Source: Symsagittifera roscoffensis
Taxonomy: Eukaryota; Xenacoelomorpha; Acoela; Convolutidae
Length of the DNA: 64,000 nt
Direction of reading: 5' to 3'
Assembly (NCBI RefSeq): GCF_963678635.1
Contig: NC_087068.1
Coordinates: 2,978,001-3,042,000 of the forward strand
Shown: positions 49,301-60,704 of the stretch, one piece after another
Layout: each line of letters starts with the position of its first letter
Numbering within the stretch: the stretch's first letter is position 1
The notes under the pieces: generated by a model
Database searches by the model: none
What the model saw: the letters and a program-made list of their open reading frames with translations, nothing else
What the model was told of the DNA's origin: nothing
Program-made: the position numbers and the translations under genes

Positions 49301-50643
49301 ATGATTTCCATTTCTAACTTAGTGTCTGCCAAGGTTCGCGCCGTCTTCTTCGATCTTGTGGTGGTTACTGTCAGACCTGCCAAGAGCATAGGGGGTATCA
49401 GGTTTTCTTTTTCTCCCCCGGCTGGTGTCGCACCATCTCCTTGCCCGCTCTCGCCTGACCGACCTGCGCTCGTTAAAGAGGTCACCACTGCACTGGCTCT
49501 CGACTTCACCACTCTCGGGTTCATGGCTCGACTCCCTGTCTTTCCTTTCAGTCTCTTCAGCCCTTTTTTGGCTCGTCTAACAAGTAACTTCTTTGTGCCC
49601 TGCTGGTCATCGGCACTGTCTTCTGTAACTGACTCGGTCAAAACATCCGACTCCATGGAGTTCACTATTTTCTCCAGGACCTCACGCATGATGGGTTGAT
49701 TCAATCCCACCTTCAGTATGGATTGTGTCCCATATCGTCGTATCACGTCCCATGATTTTTCCATGAAGTTCACTCGGCTCCAGGTTGCTCCTGTCTTGCC
49801 TTCCAGTTCCATTTGATATCTTTCCCATTCCTCTTCTGGTAACGTACTGAGGAATGATATCTTCATTGACTCTTCTATTTTCCTCCTCCTCGGTGATTCA
49901 TGAAGCAGTCTCTGCGGATCCCTGCTTCGGCACTCTCTAGCCTGGCTTATTGGGTCCATCGGAGATAGATCGGCCGACGCCTCCTTTGTAGGGGACATGA
50001 AAGACGATGGCGTCATTAGCAGTAGACTCCCATCGAACTCCCCATCGTCGTCCTCACTAAACCGGTATTCTAGCAATTCCCTCTCCAACGCTCCTAGATC
50101 GGTCTCTCCCGGTTTTTCAGTCTTACTTCCAGTCTCGTCATCATTATCGTCCTGATCCATCAATTCATCATCACCTGCATCAGGTTTCGGCCTGGGTCCT
50201 GAAGGTCCTTGTCGTGTGTCTATGTCCGAGTCCGGCCGAGCCGGGACGGTCATGTCTCCTGCGTGATAAAACAATTCACTATCCACCAGGAATTCTACTA
50301 ACTCCTCGCCATGTGGAGCCAGGTCTTCTATCGTTATATATGAGCCTCCTCTGCTCTCCCTTGCCACCTCCAGCATCACTACCTTCGCTTCTCCTGACCA
50401 CTTCAGTCTCGATAAGTCATCCGTGGGAGAATACACTTCGTTCCACGTTTCAGCCGAGACCTCTGGTCTCCTGGAGGGTAGTGCCTTGATCTTTTTCCTG
50501 CTCCAAGCATCAGGGAATGAGAAGTCAAACGTGTGCGCGGCGGCAGCGTTCCAGCTGATGAAGCGCGGCTCCATCCCTCCACTCCACTTCAGCATTCTCT
50601 TCTCTCTCAAGCTATCGCCCTGTACTCCTGAAGTTTGGCACAC
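46378..50643 (-). CDS. Element 2 ORF5 remainder, 1421 aa
   Basis: Homologous along nearly its whole length to residues about 350-1775 of element 1's ORF5. The first alignable segment is MEPRFISWNAA against IDPYFVGRNAA, and the two end with the same Cys-rich tail. The first 350 residues of ORF5 are missing. The present ATG overlaps the end of the truncated ORF2 by 37 bases in another frame, so the few residues before MEPRF come from the deletion junction and out-of-frame ORF2 sequence. The 1421 codons stay open while gag-pol of the same copy is broken. Function unrecognised, as for element 1. Confidence 0.75.
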   Translation of the reverse strand: MCQTSGVQGDSLREKRMLKWSGGMEPRFISWNAAAAHTFDFSFPDAWSRKKIKALPSRRPEVSAETWNEVYSPTDDLSRLKWSGEAKVVMLEVARESRGGSYITIEDLAPHGEELVEFLVDSELFYHAGDMTVPARPDSDIDTRQGPSGPRPKPDAGDDELMDQDDNDDETGSKTEKPGETDLGALERELLEYRFSEDDDGEFDGSLLLMTPSSFMSPTKEASADLSPMDPISQARECRSRDPQRLLHESPRRRKIEESMKISFLSTLPEEEWERYQMELEGKTGATWSRVNFMEKSWDVIRRYGTQSILKVGLNQPIMREVLEKIVNSMESDVLTESVTEDSADDQQGTKKLLVRRAKKGLKRLKGKTGSRAMNPRVVKSRASAVVTSLTSAGRSGESGQGDGATPAGGEKENLIPPMLLAGLTVTTTRSKKTARTLADTKLEMEIISQCGSGGLEDYRPSRINMAKLKLEGQLDVVEYSRITVPESVHMGDPTGGYVEMLKARNSARGHLMAWSEKRAMQEYLKGLTENSNFNRKEYGTVMSLEANEVGLEKLLEVSWRAALQKYFDDTMHAPATVAAYLAHPCTRTDLQVRLAWCLMGIKKAEYEASNDSRSREQELELMKALRALISKDDSAIAWAKRKDALCFVRFVVDRIPTPVLGECIKIIRQKGVDCERNFLRALLELYQDMPLTVPSKESNDMENYRKLEEVRRYSNKELRVSRELIEAVRGQKEFATLGKRKSFQYVSGIPGIAYNPFVNEEAREAYFDYEQVTVLNFWVERIKEIGMLMVEQPKLGIILEERVVEPSSPELKGQVSFDCGSWDGPLKTSLVVMWELMKPSWCPHPNAGLIWDMTADIMLDRDDDASLHDLAMIHHLLAMRLTKRKSNPTTELSEEGTPSKWLKQGTCLAQHSGMEGHVCNLGNCLITLSEQHRQLARLYGRLSMSDKSAMELVADCHGVTDVNLITALGFCSMTSSIESLERLERAHELVTSLSVEIFPGALQTEQKIGGWREALENEMNLKDSEAYHRPTGSKYMVGSSSAPYCNSKYPTHMVVMDAGTQQVLVDQLFSVPKCVRLARMSERSYDLLAKIFRAVPKRSEGELQDVVGEEFMRLNEGNVSEFQKQKASGALPTEFPTIEEKDDLHRILMEVEPLLGASGYRTRRNIVRTHGEYPCHCLAQTLWYPKRGNLILVWDVEELYSTGLPDQNQQVSIVVVSAMLAVRWLEANADTSQQETAVPTPEQLINAKMSHELDLFRTTCKVLRIPKAIERIWSRQRLMPWFRAVMTSWMYERAKRHMSRNTEAYQSFQLDIGPGAYKRAFLTHRNAVTTAVKRVAGTPCVTEDEKKEVLRADLERNVSLCLHNSFCRNREQKVNVDLLPCCKPRLLEQESWGTARNSLDMLEKVLEDSDAEHQDGEVME

Positions 50644-51164
50644 AGCTCGCTCTGATCTCTCTCCCTCTTCTCCAGTGTCTCAATCGTCTCCGACGTCTGG
50701 ATCTCTATCTCGCTCACTCTCACTCTCTTCGGGGGAGGAGCAGCTGTTGGAGAGTCGACCGAGTGTGACGGGCCTGGCCCATCACGTTGTCTCTTCGCTC
50801 CGATGAGTGGCTGCGCAGGTTGGACGGGTAAGGGACTCTCACCTAGCCGGTGGTCCCTTTGCTCACCTAGTCCTGGCTCACGAGCCAGGTCGTGGCCAGA
50901 CATTTCTCCACGCCTCCATCTCATCAATCGGTTTCGGCCTCTCTCGGCGGTCCCGGACTCACCGAAGGCCAACATCAACACGACTTCTGTAGGGCGATTC
51001 CCTCGACCCTCTCGTCCTAGTGCATTGAGGAGTGCGACCACAAACATCGCCAACCCCGGGTCTTCTCGTGTGAAATCACAATCGATCAGCCGCTGATAGA
51101 TCTCGTCTAGAGTCGCTCCTAGACTCGCTGAGAGAAATTCCATGAGTTCGTTCGTGTCACCCAT
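50607..51164 (-). CDS. Element 2 ORF2, truncated to N-terminal 185 aa
   Basis: Corresponds to residues 1-200 of element 1's ORF2: LDEIYQRLIDCDF, ALLNALGREGRGNRPTEV, NRLMRWRRGEMSG, then the start of the coiled coil. The SGNH esterase domain, all of ORF3 and ORF4 and the ORF5 N-terminus are absent. The deletion is about 4.1 kb relative to element 1 (about 29.2 to 25.1 kb there). The N-terminal domain alone is retained and open, so it may work without the hydrolase. Confidence 0.7.
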   Translation of the reverse strand: MGDTNELMEFLSASLGATLDEIYQRLIDCDFTREDPGLAMFVVALLNALGREGRGNRPTEVVLMLAFGESGTAERGRNRLMRWRRGEMSGHDLAREPGLGEQRDHRLGESPLPVQPAQPLIGAKRQRDGPGPSHSVDSPTAAPPPKRVRVSEIEIQTSETIETLEKRERDQSELCAKLQEYRAIA

Positions 51165-51612
51165 TTCTTATCGTCTTGATTCTTGTTGTCGTGTCGTGTA
51201 ATTCCTTTCTGTTTCGTCTGATTCAGTGTTCAGTAAACAATTTTCGATCAATCAAGATCTAAAAAACAAGTCGCGACTTAGAACCATCATTTTTGGATAC
51301 AACATCAATCAATTCTTTAAAATTCTCCATTGAAATTATTTTTTCAATTCTGATTTAAAAATTTAGCACCAAGGTGGATCGTCCACCTTTACCTTTGTCA
51401 GAGTAGCACGAATGTGCGCTGTCACCTTGATGACACAAACATAAAACATATCATAACAATAACATAACATAAACACATAAACATCACACACCTACACTAT
51501 CACAAAAAAACATAGTCCCTAATACTGTGCCTAAAACCTAACCTAACCTGAAACTTGACTCTAATTCCTGTCGAATAACTTAATAAAAACCACTTATCGC
51601 CGAGCGTAATTC
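51165..51612 (-). other. Interval between pol and ORF2 of element 2
   Basis: Non-coding; rich in ACATAACA and CCTAACCTAACC-type repeats on the plus strand (51446-51560), like the same interval in element 1. Confidence 0.4.
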
Positions 51613-53872
51613 TTAGCATATACTCAGATAGTATTTTTTATGTAAGTAAACTTCTATGTCAGTCTCTGAAAATATCACATGCACAAGAGCGTACAACTCT
51701 CTCGGGTGTAGCTTCCCTCTATTGGGATCATAAACTGGTAACGAGAGAGGTCACACCTCTCTCAACCAGGAAATCCCTGAGTCGAGTCAATGCCAATACC
51801 AAGCTCTCCGGATTCACGTGTTGCCTATCAGTAGCTTTCGTAACCAAAAAACACAAATATTTCCCTGGTATCTGTGATGCAACAGGGGGCAACGCTATCA
51901 TTCCTCCTACACCAGGCCTCTGTTTCCACAAAAACTCTATATTCTTGTACTCTCTTTTAAAGTCAGCTGCTAGTGCTGTTTTGAAGCTGACATCCGCCGT
52001 TATCGCTATGGCGCACGTGCGTTCCGTGAGTATGAAATCGCTGTCCGTTATGACGATATTGTTCGAATAATGGTTCGGTAGATCAAAATACGATTCAAAG
52101 ATTCGTCCAAAAGGTGGTTTCTTAGCATTCTCGCCCTCTGTCTCTAGTTCTCCGGTTTCTCTTGCCGATTTCAATTTTTTTATTATGAGGTTTTCGGTGT
52201 GGGTGAGTCCTACCCCCACTCCCCGGACAAAAATATCCATCGACGTCCCCGTCGATCGCCCAAAGTCTAGGAGACCGAGGTTGGATTGTGGAACACGTAG
52301 AGGACCATCTGGGGCGACCCAGTTGGACTCGGTATTGTCATGACTGATGTATTTGACGCCGTCTCTATCGACGTCCTGAATCGTCAGGATCGTCTCTTTT
52401 GGATCTGTCGGCAGATCATGGAGCCATTCGAGCACGCGCAAGTTTGTTAGTTCTTGCTCATGAGTCTGTTCCGTTTCTGGTTCGAACTCCACTTCCGGTT
52501 CTGATCGATCGTCGATCCAATCTTGATCCATATCGTTCACAAGGTCGATTTCTTCTAGCATCGCCTTTTCGTCCAGTCCCACCAGCGAGTCTATGACATC
52601 ACTCACTACTATCCTGTCTACAACGAAGTCCTCACCATACGGATTGTATTTCTTCTGGTTTTTTCCTCTCTTGCTTTGGCGTGTTTCCATAGTGAGAGGA
52701 AAGTCAGGCTTTATTCCTTTGTCAATTTCGGTTTGTTCCGGGCAATCCCAGTCTTCTTCGGCATAGGGTAGAGTTTCATCGTCCACCTCTACTCGCTCAG
52801 TCAACTCGAGATCCAGTGGTAGATCGCAATCGTCCACCACCTCATTCCCGTCGTTCTTGTCGCGAGTACCCCTTTCATTCACTTCACAAGCAGGATCCAC
52901 TATTAAATAATCTCCCTCTTGCATGTCCGCTGGGATGCACCAATCCTCTGACGAGGCATTGTGTGGTTTGATGTTCTCGTAATGAGCCGCTCTTCCAGTG
53001 CTCAGTCGATAAAAACGACCTCCTTGGTGCACCTCTGTTATCTGAAATGGACCACGCCATTTCTTTAATAATTTCTTGGTTCCTTTTGGTGGAACCACTT
53101 CCTGGAACACCCAGACGTAGTCGCCAACCGAGTAGGCTTTCGCATCAGCTGTCCTTTTATCAAACCTCCTTTTTTGTCTAATTTGCGCCTGTTGCGTATT
53201 CCTCCTGCATAAGTCATTGAGATCCTGCTGTCTTCTAATAACATCCCGCACGTACGTTTGCGGTGCTGTCCTCTTCCCTTCATATTCAGGGTAGAAGAAC
53301 GTTAACGGGAGCGCTTTTTCATGACCCGTTAACATCATGTGCGGACTTATTCCCGTGGTGGAATGCTCCGTGCTGTTGTAAGCAGCCATCACTTGCGGCA
53401 AGTGCTTGTCCCAGTCATCCATGTAGCGTGAGCAGTAGACTCTCAACATGGATACCAGTAGGCGATTCTGCCTCTCGACTAGGCCATTCGTTTGCGGGTG
53501 ATAAGTGGTCGAGTGGGCCTGCGCTACCTGCGACCTTTTCATTAACTCTTTCGTGAGATCACCTACGAATGCTTTGCCATTGTCCGATTGGAACGTGATG
53601 GGGCAGCCATGCCTTGCTATCCACACATTTATCAAATGATCGCATGTTTCTTCTGCCGATGCTGTTATGCACGGTGCTGCCTCCGCATACTTCGTAAAAT
53701 GGTCGATCATTACCAGCACCTGATTATAGCCCGTTGCTGTCATACAGATTTTCTGATGATCAATTTGCACCACTTCGTTGAAACCTGACGACTCTATTGA
53801 CTGTAGGGGGAACCTTAGCTTCCTGGGATCCTTCGCTTGCTGACATGACAGGCATGCTGCGATCCACTTCTC
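51613..53872 (-). pseudogene. Element 2 integrase and post-integrase domain, broken
   Basis: Contains integrase D (VQIDHQ), D (QSDNG) and E (VERQN), the GPF tail and the conserved post-integrase domain, in one frame from the nonsense codon at 53875-53873. Near 51735 a net 2-nt deletion relative to element 1 shifts the frame, so the last roughly 40 residues are lost from the main frame and end instead at a TGA (51730-51728). The matching C-terminus continues in another frame to 51613. An internal PPT-like site lies at 52219-52256. Confidence 0.85.
52219..52256 (-). promoter_or_regulatory. Internal PPT-like site and hairpin inside element 2 pol
   Basis: The plus strand is CTCCCCGGACAA (52219-52230), eight bases, then ATCGACG-TCCC-CGTCGAT (52239-52256), a perfect 7-bp stem. 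In element 1 one stem base is changed to a G-U pair. Same place in the post-integrase domain as element 1. Confidence 0.6.
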
Positions 53873-56863
53873 TCAAGCCTTCTTCAATCCCGGCCATTCA
53901 AATCGTTTCTGTATCCTGTTGTACACTTTGTCCACGCCTTGATGACCCATCTGATCATGTGAACGAAAGAGCAATTCGGTCTGGTACAACTGTGGTAACA
54001 CTATTGAATTGTATTTATAAAGGAGCTTGTCCTCCTCCTTGCGCTTACAGGCTACGATTCCGTCCTTATTCAGGTACAACAACTCGTTTCGCTTCAGGTA
54101 GAATTGCTTCAGGATTTTGTAGCTGTCTTCTTCCAAGTCTCCCTTGTCAGGTGCTCCATTCTCGATCCATCTCTTGAGACTGCTCGTCATTCTATCATTT
54201 CGTTGAGCCCTTAGGAGATGCGACAGCCTGTACTTGGCTTTCAAATACGTCTTCACCACGTTCATTTGCCCACTCATTATCTCCGGAGCATGAGCATCGT
54301 CCATCAACTTGACACACCATATCTTTTTCAAAGGCGTCGCTTCCTGCACAGATGGTTCCAGATTGGTACGGACGACCGTACCATGTGGCAGCAATCTGGT
54401 TGGGCGTTTCGAAACTGCTATCAGCTCGAGCTCGTCTGCGGCATTATCTACCACAGTGCCCTCTTCATCTGAGGTGTATCTGTCCCTGTCTGGATCCTGA
54501 TGTGTTTCTCGGTCCAGCCCACGCTGCTTCCAGTCTACCAATAAGGAGTGGATTGCGATCTCTGACATATCGGAATTGGAAGCTGTTTCAGACGTGTTGT
54601 CCCAGGACTGGGGTCTCGAGTCAACACTTGAGTCGACTGATTCCCCAACATCATATTCCAAGTTGTCTGAGATGTTTCTTGACTCCCCGGACAAAACTCT
54701 GTCCATCGGTCGCTTCGAACCCGACTCCCCGGACAAAATTCTGCCCCTAGGTGGTCTAGTCAACCTCTCCCCGGACAAGTCGTCCTGCACGGGCTCAAAG
54801 GTGTCTGACTCCTCAGACGAGTCGTCCTTGACTGGCTCGAAGGTGTCAGACTCTCTGGACATTGTCTCGTCCACGGACGAGCAATCTGGGCTCGGCTCGT
54901 ATTCCTCTTTTGCATCCGTGAAGTGCACTCTCCTCGTGAAGCTAGATTTCGACCTGATCCTGACTTCCTCAGTAGTTTGGTTCTGATTCAATGTTCCATA
55001 TTCAGTGAACGAAGTTCTCAACAAGACTTCTTTCGGCATCGAGCTCACCAGCTGGTTGACGATCGACCTGCAATCCCGTTCAACGCCTCCGCTGCGAATG
55101 GACACTGGCCTCTTCTCTGTTCTCTCGGTGACAGTCAACCGCTGCATTGTCTCCATCCATTCACGATCATGCCTATCCACTTCCCTGTCCAACAAGTCAC
55201 GGAGTTTTCCCATGACGTCCGGCGCCACGTTCACCGTCCTGTTCAATAGAGCCATGCTGTTTATACCCAGCCTGGTTAGTTCTTGCTGCACCAAGTTGGA
55301 TCGGACTAGCAGATCCAACGGAACGGGCTCGCCTCTGGCTAAAAGCTTTATCTCAGCGGCTGTCTCCACTGGAAGGTCAGGGTGTCCAGGTATAGGATGT
55401 CCTGACTTGTCTAACCACCTAGTAAGTGGCAGCTTGTCGTAGGTTTCTTTATCCAGAAAGGAAAACCCGTCTTTGATCTCTGATTGGTTAGCCTGTTTGT
55501 CCTCGAGGCGCTCATAAAATTCTGTCTTTTTACTGAGGCTATCTGCGTTCTGGTGCTTGTCACGAGTACGGTGTTCTATGATCATGTGGTATCCATCCAG
55601 GCGCACGATCCAATGACCAATATAGCTTTGGTCCATCGAATAGGTCTTCAGCCAGGCAAGGGCACGGTTATCCACACGTAACTTGAAGGGAGCACTCCCC
55701 AAGTAGGCCCTGTATTTTTCCACGAAAGTGATCACCGCAAACATCTCCGCTTTTGGTGCGCCGTACTTCATTTCAGTATCACTCAGGACTTTACTCCCGT
55801 AGGCTATCGGACGAAGAACCGTTCTCCCGTTCCACTCCTGCTCCTGGTGAAGTATGCCCGATATCGCAACCACTGATGCATCCGTGTCCAGCACGAACAT
55901 CCCCTTCTCTGTTGGCATGCCGAGGACCGGTGCCTCGCAAAGTTTACGCTTGATGTTTTCAAATGAAACTTGTGCCTCATCAGTCCAGGTGAACTTTTTG
56001 CTCTTGTTTCTCACCAACCTCTGCATGGGGTATATTTTGTCAGCATACCCCTTGATGAACTCTCGATAATAATTTGCGAATCCCAGAAAACTCATCAGCT
56101 GTGTATCTGTTTTAGGTGCCTTCCAGGTCAGCACCGCTTCAACGGCTTCGGGATCTGGTCTCACTCCATGTTTGTCAACCAGGCGGCCCAGATACTTTAT
56201 GGAATCCCTGAGGATTTCACACTTAGAGGGTTTACATTTCAGACCCGCCTGCTTCATGCAAGAAAACACCTCCTCCAACCTCTCTATGTGGTCTTCCAAG
56301 GTTGGTGTTGCAATCACGACATCATCGACATAACACATGATGAGATTCCCGTATTTCTTAGTGACGCTCGTGAGTGCCTGGGCCATCAGTCGCTGGAATG
56401 TGGCCGTCGCGTTGCACAATCCGAATGGCATCCTCTTCCACTGGAACAGTCCCAGCTCACAAGCGAAACCTGTTTTCTCTCGATCTTGCTTTCTGAGTGG
56501 CACTTGCCAGAATGCAGAGCCCAAATCCAACGTCGTGAAGAACTTCGCGTCTCCCAGCTTGGATAGGCTCTCATCGATGCGGGGAATCGGGTATGCGTCC
56601 TTTATAGTCACTGCGTTCAGATAACGGAAATCACAACAAAATCTGAGTTGTCCCCCTTTCTTTTTCGCCATGACCACACCACAAGCCCATGGAGACTTCG
56701 ACGGCTCGATCATGTCGTACTCCATTAACATCTCGATTTCCTTCCTACACGCTTCTGACTTGTTTGGGGTCATTCTTCTCGCCCCTTCCCTATGAGGTAC
56801 CGAGCCCTCTTCTATCTCAATCTCGTGCTCTACAAAATTGCAACAACCTATGTCGGCTTTATG
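53873..56863 (-). pseudogene. Element 2 reverse transcriptase and RNase H, stop-bounded
   Basis: The same frame as the gag-protease part upstream, separated from it by one TAG (56866-56864) that replaces a Lys codon of element 1. The segment ends at a TGA (53875-53873) replacing a Cys codon in the integrase zinc-finger region (KKA-stop-EKW). RT motifs are intact (CYVDDVV, MPFGLCNA), as are RNase H motifs (DTDAS, KAEMFAV, RVDNRAL, NADSLSK). The spacer after RNase H contains the 42-nt-period array. Confidence 0.88.
54683..54862 (-). repeat. PPT-like 12-mer array at 42-nt spacing in element 2 pol
   Basis: CTCCCCGGACAA at 54683, 54725 and 54767 (exact), then degenerate copies at 54809 (CTCCTCAGACGA) and 54851 (CTCTCTGGACAT), all exactly 42 nt apart. 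The exact copies encode LSGE on the minus strand, as in element 1's 66-nt array. Confidence 0.8.
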
Positions 56864-59638
56864 CTATGAAAAAACGTCTGCGTTCCGATTTAGCACCGCT
56901 CTGCGCGAATCTAATTCCTTATCTGATATTTTACCCTTCAGGTGTTCTATCTCAGGTAGGACAGGCTTATTCGCTGCTAACTCTGCTTCCGTCGGCCTCT
57001 CAGGAAAGTTGGAACAACTAGACAGCCCATCATCTGTTTCCGACTTCATTGAAAACAATTTCCTAGAAGATTTCAATTCATTCACTCTTTTCATTATACA
57101 TTCTTGGTTCGCATGCAATGGACATTTAGTTACATCAAACTTTTTCAAGTTCTCCACACTCTGAAAGTCTGTGTTCAGAGGCAAAGCGTAGCCAAGTTTC
57201 TTTCCCCTCTGTATTGTCACTGTTGTTGCTTCTGTGTTCAATAACACACTCACACACAGTCCGCTCTGAGTGAGTGAGAAGCTTCTTCCTAAAATAGCCG
57301 AGCTTTTACTGTTTGGATTCGGTACCAGACACACCTGTCTGTCATTGCTGAGTTCATTCAAGTTCCTCATCCTAAACGTCGCTACTACGGCTTGGTTTGG
57401 TTTTAATCTAACTTTTCGATCCAGAAAAATCGGCACCTTGGCTTGATTAATTAAGATCTTATTAAGGGGTCTTTTCTCATACTTTCTCTCAGGATCCTTG
57501 ATCCTAATCAATCCGTCATTGAGATCGACCGTGACGTCAAAGTTGCGAACGAAATCCTTTCCTAGGATGAACTGGTCGGATTCGTCCAAATTCTCTACTA
57601 CTAGGAAGCTCATCCAGAGATGTCTTCCTCCGAGCTGCAGTGAGATGATCCGGGTTCGTCCGGCGACATAGATCGCTCCCTGATTGGCAGCTGCCAACCT
57701 GATGTTTGTCGGTTTGAGATCCGACCTTTCGAAACCCATGTCGGTCCAAGTTTTGACTGGCATGACACTAACCACTGCTCCCGTGTCTAGCAGTCCCTTT
57801 ACTGAAAGTTGTCTGCCTTGCACGTCCAGAACGTATGCGGCCAGATCGGCCTCGCAACCAATATGCACCGCATCTTGTTCGAGCATCGCGTTGTGTTCGA
57901 TTCGTCTGACCTTCAGCTCCTCTTGACCAATGTATATCCGGCCAATCTGATCGTTCGCATCAGTTATGTGAGCTTTCGTGTAGATATTAATGCCATCTAC
58001 ATTCATCAGGATCGGGTAAGGGCCATGGACATCGATATAATGTCCGTCCACTTTCATCAAACTCAGACCTCCCGTTGTGAGCAGCGCTCGAACTGCCCTG
58101 GAGTCCAGTTTGGGATCCTTCTCCCTCAGGTAGTCGGCATAGATGTCCAGGTGGACTAGTATAATCTCGGATGGCTCACTCAAGTTCTTGACCACCTGGT
58201 GCCCTGCGACTGAGATGATGGACATTATTTTGGTCCCCGCCTTCGTCATGCCGAAAGTCTTACCAGATATAACGTTCAGTTTTAGTCCCTGTTTCTCGGG
58301 TTCCTCTTTGTCTTCTGCTTTTGTCGTTTTACCCAGGACATTAAGATTTTCCCGAAGATCTGTGCTCTGCAGCTCCGACCTTACCCATTGCTCCACTTCC
58401 TTCGTGGCTAGGTCCTGTTTGACATTCTGCAGCGCTGTCCTTGCCGCCAGGCCGTAATCCACCTTGAGTGGGCTAGACGACTCTGCTTCGAGGTTCGAGG
58501 CTACCACCTCGTCAGGCCATGTCTTAACCTTTTTGGTCGTGAAGGTGCTCGGTGTCGTCTCCTTTCTCCGAGATTCAGCCTCGTTCATCAGACGTGCTCG
58601 ACTGGCCTTGACACCCGAAAGCGCCTCTTCGTGGCGGGGATGTTTCGCGTCCGCTACTGCGTCCCAAAATTGAGTACAATCCGACTTGAAGTGTCCCTCC
58701 AGATTACAGAAGAAACACCTCGGACCATATTTCATGATGAGCCCTTTGACGTACTCCTCATGATCCTCGTCGGTCGCGTCGGCGTCCTCGAGAAAGTAGC
58801 CTATGGCCTTCATGTTCTGTTTGTATGCGTGATGGTCCATTGAACCACAATTCGCGCACGACCTCCTCTTGTCCATGTCATCGCGAGGTTTGTACCAACT
58901 GGAATTCGCACCAGTGTTTGTCCCGCTATAGTTGCCATAATTGCTGTAACGGTTTTGCGCCCTCGGTTTTATGAGTAAATACTCGCGTGACTTCATACGC
59001 AAGTCGTCAGACGTGGGTACCTGGTCAAGCGACAGGGTGAAGTGAGTGGCCAACATCGTCTTCAACTCCTCACTCCTTACACCATCCATGAACTTCGAAG
59101 CAATCGCCAAGTTTCGCTCGGATATTCTCTCATCCGGGTTGCTTCTCCTCCTGAGCAATTCAAGGTCGTCCAAGAATTTATCTATTGATTCTTCATCTCT
59201 CTGACGCCTCTTCTCGAACTTCACCATAGCCTGGTGCCCTTGTACTCCAGAGCCGAAACGATTCAGCAGGATGTCGAATATCTTGCGAGCGCTGTCTCTC
59301 TCATTGACTCTTTTCGCCATTACACAATTTAATGCAGTACCCTCCAGGTTGCTCGTCAGCGCGCTGCACTCTTGTTTCTTGGAGAGATTCTCTTCCTCAA
59401 AGTGTAACTTCATCACCTCTATCCAAGTATCAATGCAGCCGTCCGACTCGTCTTTATATGACTTCGGCTTTTTCAGTGTTCTTCTTGACCTCTCTCCTCT
59501 CTCGGTTGACTTCGAGAGCTTGGTGATGAATGTTTCAAGAGATCTGTTCAGAGGCTCAAACATCGAGGCATACATCGTTGTGTCTTGTGAGACTGTAGTC
59601 AGATCTGGTACTGAACTGACTTGTGGCACGGTTGGCAA
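56864..59638 (-). pseudogene. Element 2 gag capsid, zinc knuckles and protease
   Basis: 924 residues collinear with element 1 Gag-PR: capsid-like region (PKSYKDESDGCIDTW onward), zinc knuckles, then protease LLDTGAVVSVMP. The first knuckle has lost five codons that include its last Cys (CANCGSMDHH then AYKQ), so it cannot complete a CCHC finger; the second (C-FF-C-NLEG-H) is intact. Ends at the TAG described for the reverse transcriptase segment. Confidence 0.85.
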
Positions 59639-60704
59639 TCTTGTCTCCGGAGTGGCATCTGCCTCTGGTGGGACTGGATTCGTGCAGCCAGGCCTCTGCG
59701 GGGCTGCCCTTGGCCGCTCCTTGTTTCTATGTTCGTAGTTCGTTCTCGAGCCTTGCTGGGCTCTGGCACTGTTGCCCGTACCATCTCCAACATTCGCATG
59801 GCGGGGTTAGCCCCAGAGAAGATGAGGTTAACTGCGGCTGTAGCCTAGTACTCGATGACGCACCGCCCTTTTGCTTGTGCATCGACGTCATCAGTCTGTC
59901 AAACGTTGCTGATGCTCCCATCGTTATCCCATCTGACATAGGCCTGTTCGGCGAGGCAGAAGACGCCTCCCTGCTCATGTCGTTCCTTGGGCACGGTGTG
60001 AAGTTCACATCCGGATGGGTTATTTCCGGTTGGTCGTAACTAGAGGATAGACCTCCGGCTTGTAGCGACGTCACGCGCTCATCGTACAAAGACTTTCAAC
60101 TTTTCTTTGCCTTCGAGAACGTCTGCTCTTCACCCGGACTCATACTCGACATCATCGCAATGTTGCTCTGCTTGGCCAAAGTTGAGTGTGTACTTGTCGG
60201 ATGTGAAGGTTCCTTTCTCCATTTATAGCTCTTAGTCTCTGATTTGGACCTTCCCCTGTACAACACTTCCTCCCGAGGTTCGACCTCGGGACGCTCCAAG
60301 GTCTCCTCTGTACTCTCGGCTTCCTCCCGTTCGAGGACCTCATCTGGCTCAAAGTCGGGTCGAATGAGCGTTCGCTCCCCTTCGTCAAAGGGATCCACCA
60401 GCGTTTCGCTCGCAGGCTCGGCCTCGGCGCTCCGCCTTTGATTGCCATCGAGGTTTTTCTCGCTCCTTAGTTTCATTTCGCTCACTGAAAGATCAGGTTG
60501 ACCTTTAGTCGATTCGTCTTCAGCAAACGCGTCGGAAGCGCTGCTAAACGAGGTTTGGCTACGCCTAGTTCTAAACTTCCGCGTGCTTCCCTTGCTTAGC
60601 CTGGGAATTTTATTATTCGATCCTAGCGAGTCCCTGCGCTGCACAGTTTTTAACAAAATGAAAGTATTCGTAATTTGATGGCAATGCAAACGTACCACAA
60701 ACAA
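59639..60704 (-). pseudogene. Element 2 gag N-terminal region, frameshifted
   Basis: The N-terminal frame (60704-60096) aligns with the first residues of element 1 Gag (KIPRLSKGSTRKF against RIPKRGNSSRKF) and then a charged region. Later gag-like text appears in other frames (about 60089-59727 and 59799-59599). The region is about 600 bp shorter than in element 1, and the long coiled coil was not found. The Met aligned with element 1's start is not conserved, so the true start is unclear. Confidence 0.65.

Noticed and set aside
56864-56866. Programmed stop-codon readthrough at the TAG in element 2
   Set aside because: It lies after the protease rather than between gag and protease, element 1 has a sense codon there, and the same copy has other disabling changes.
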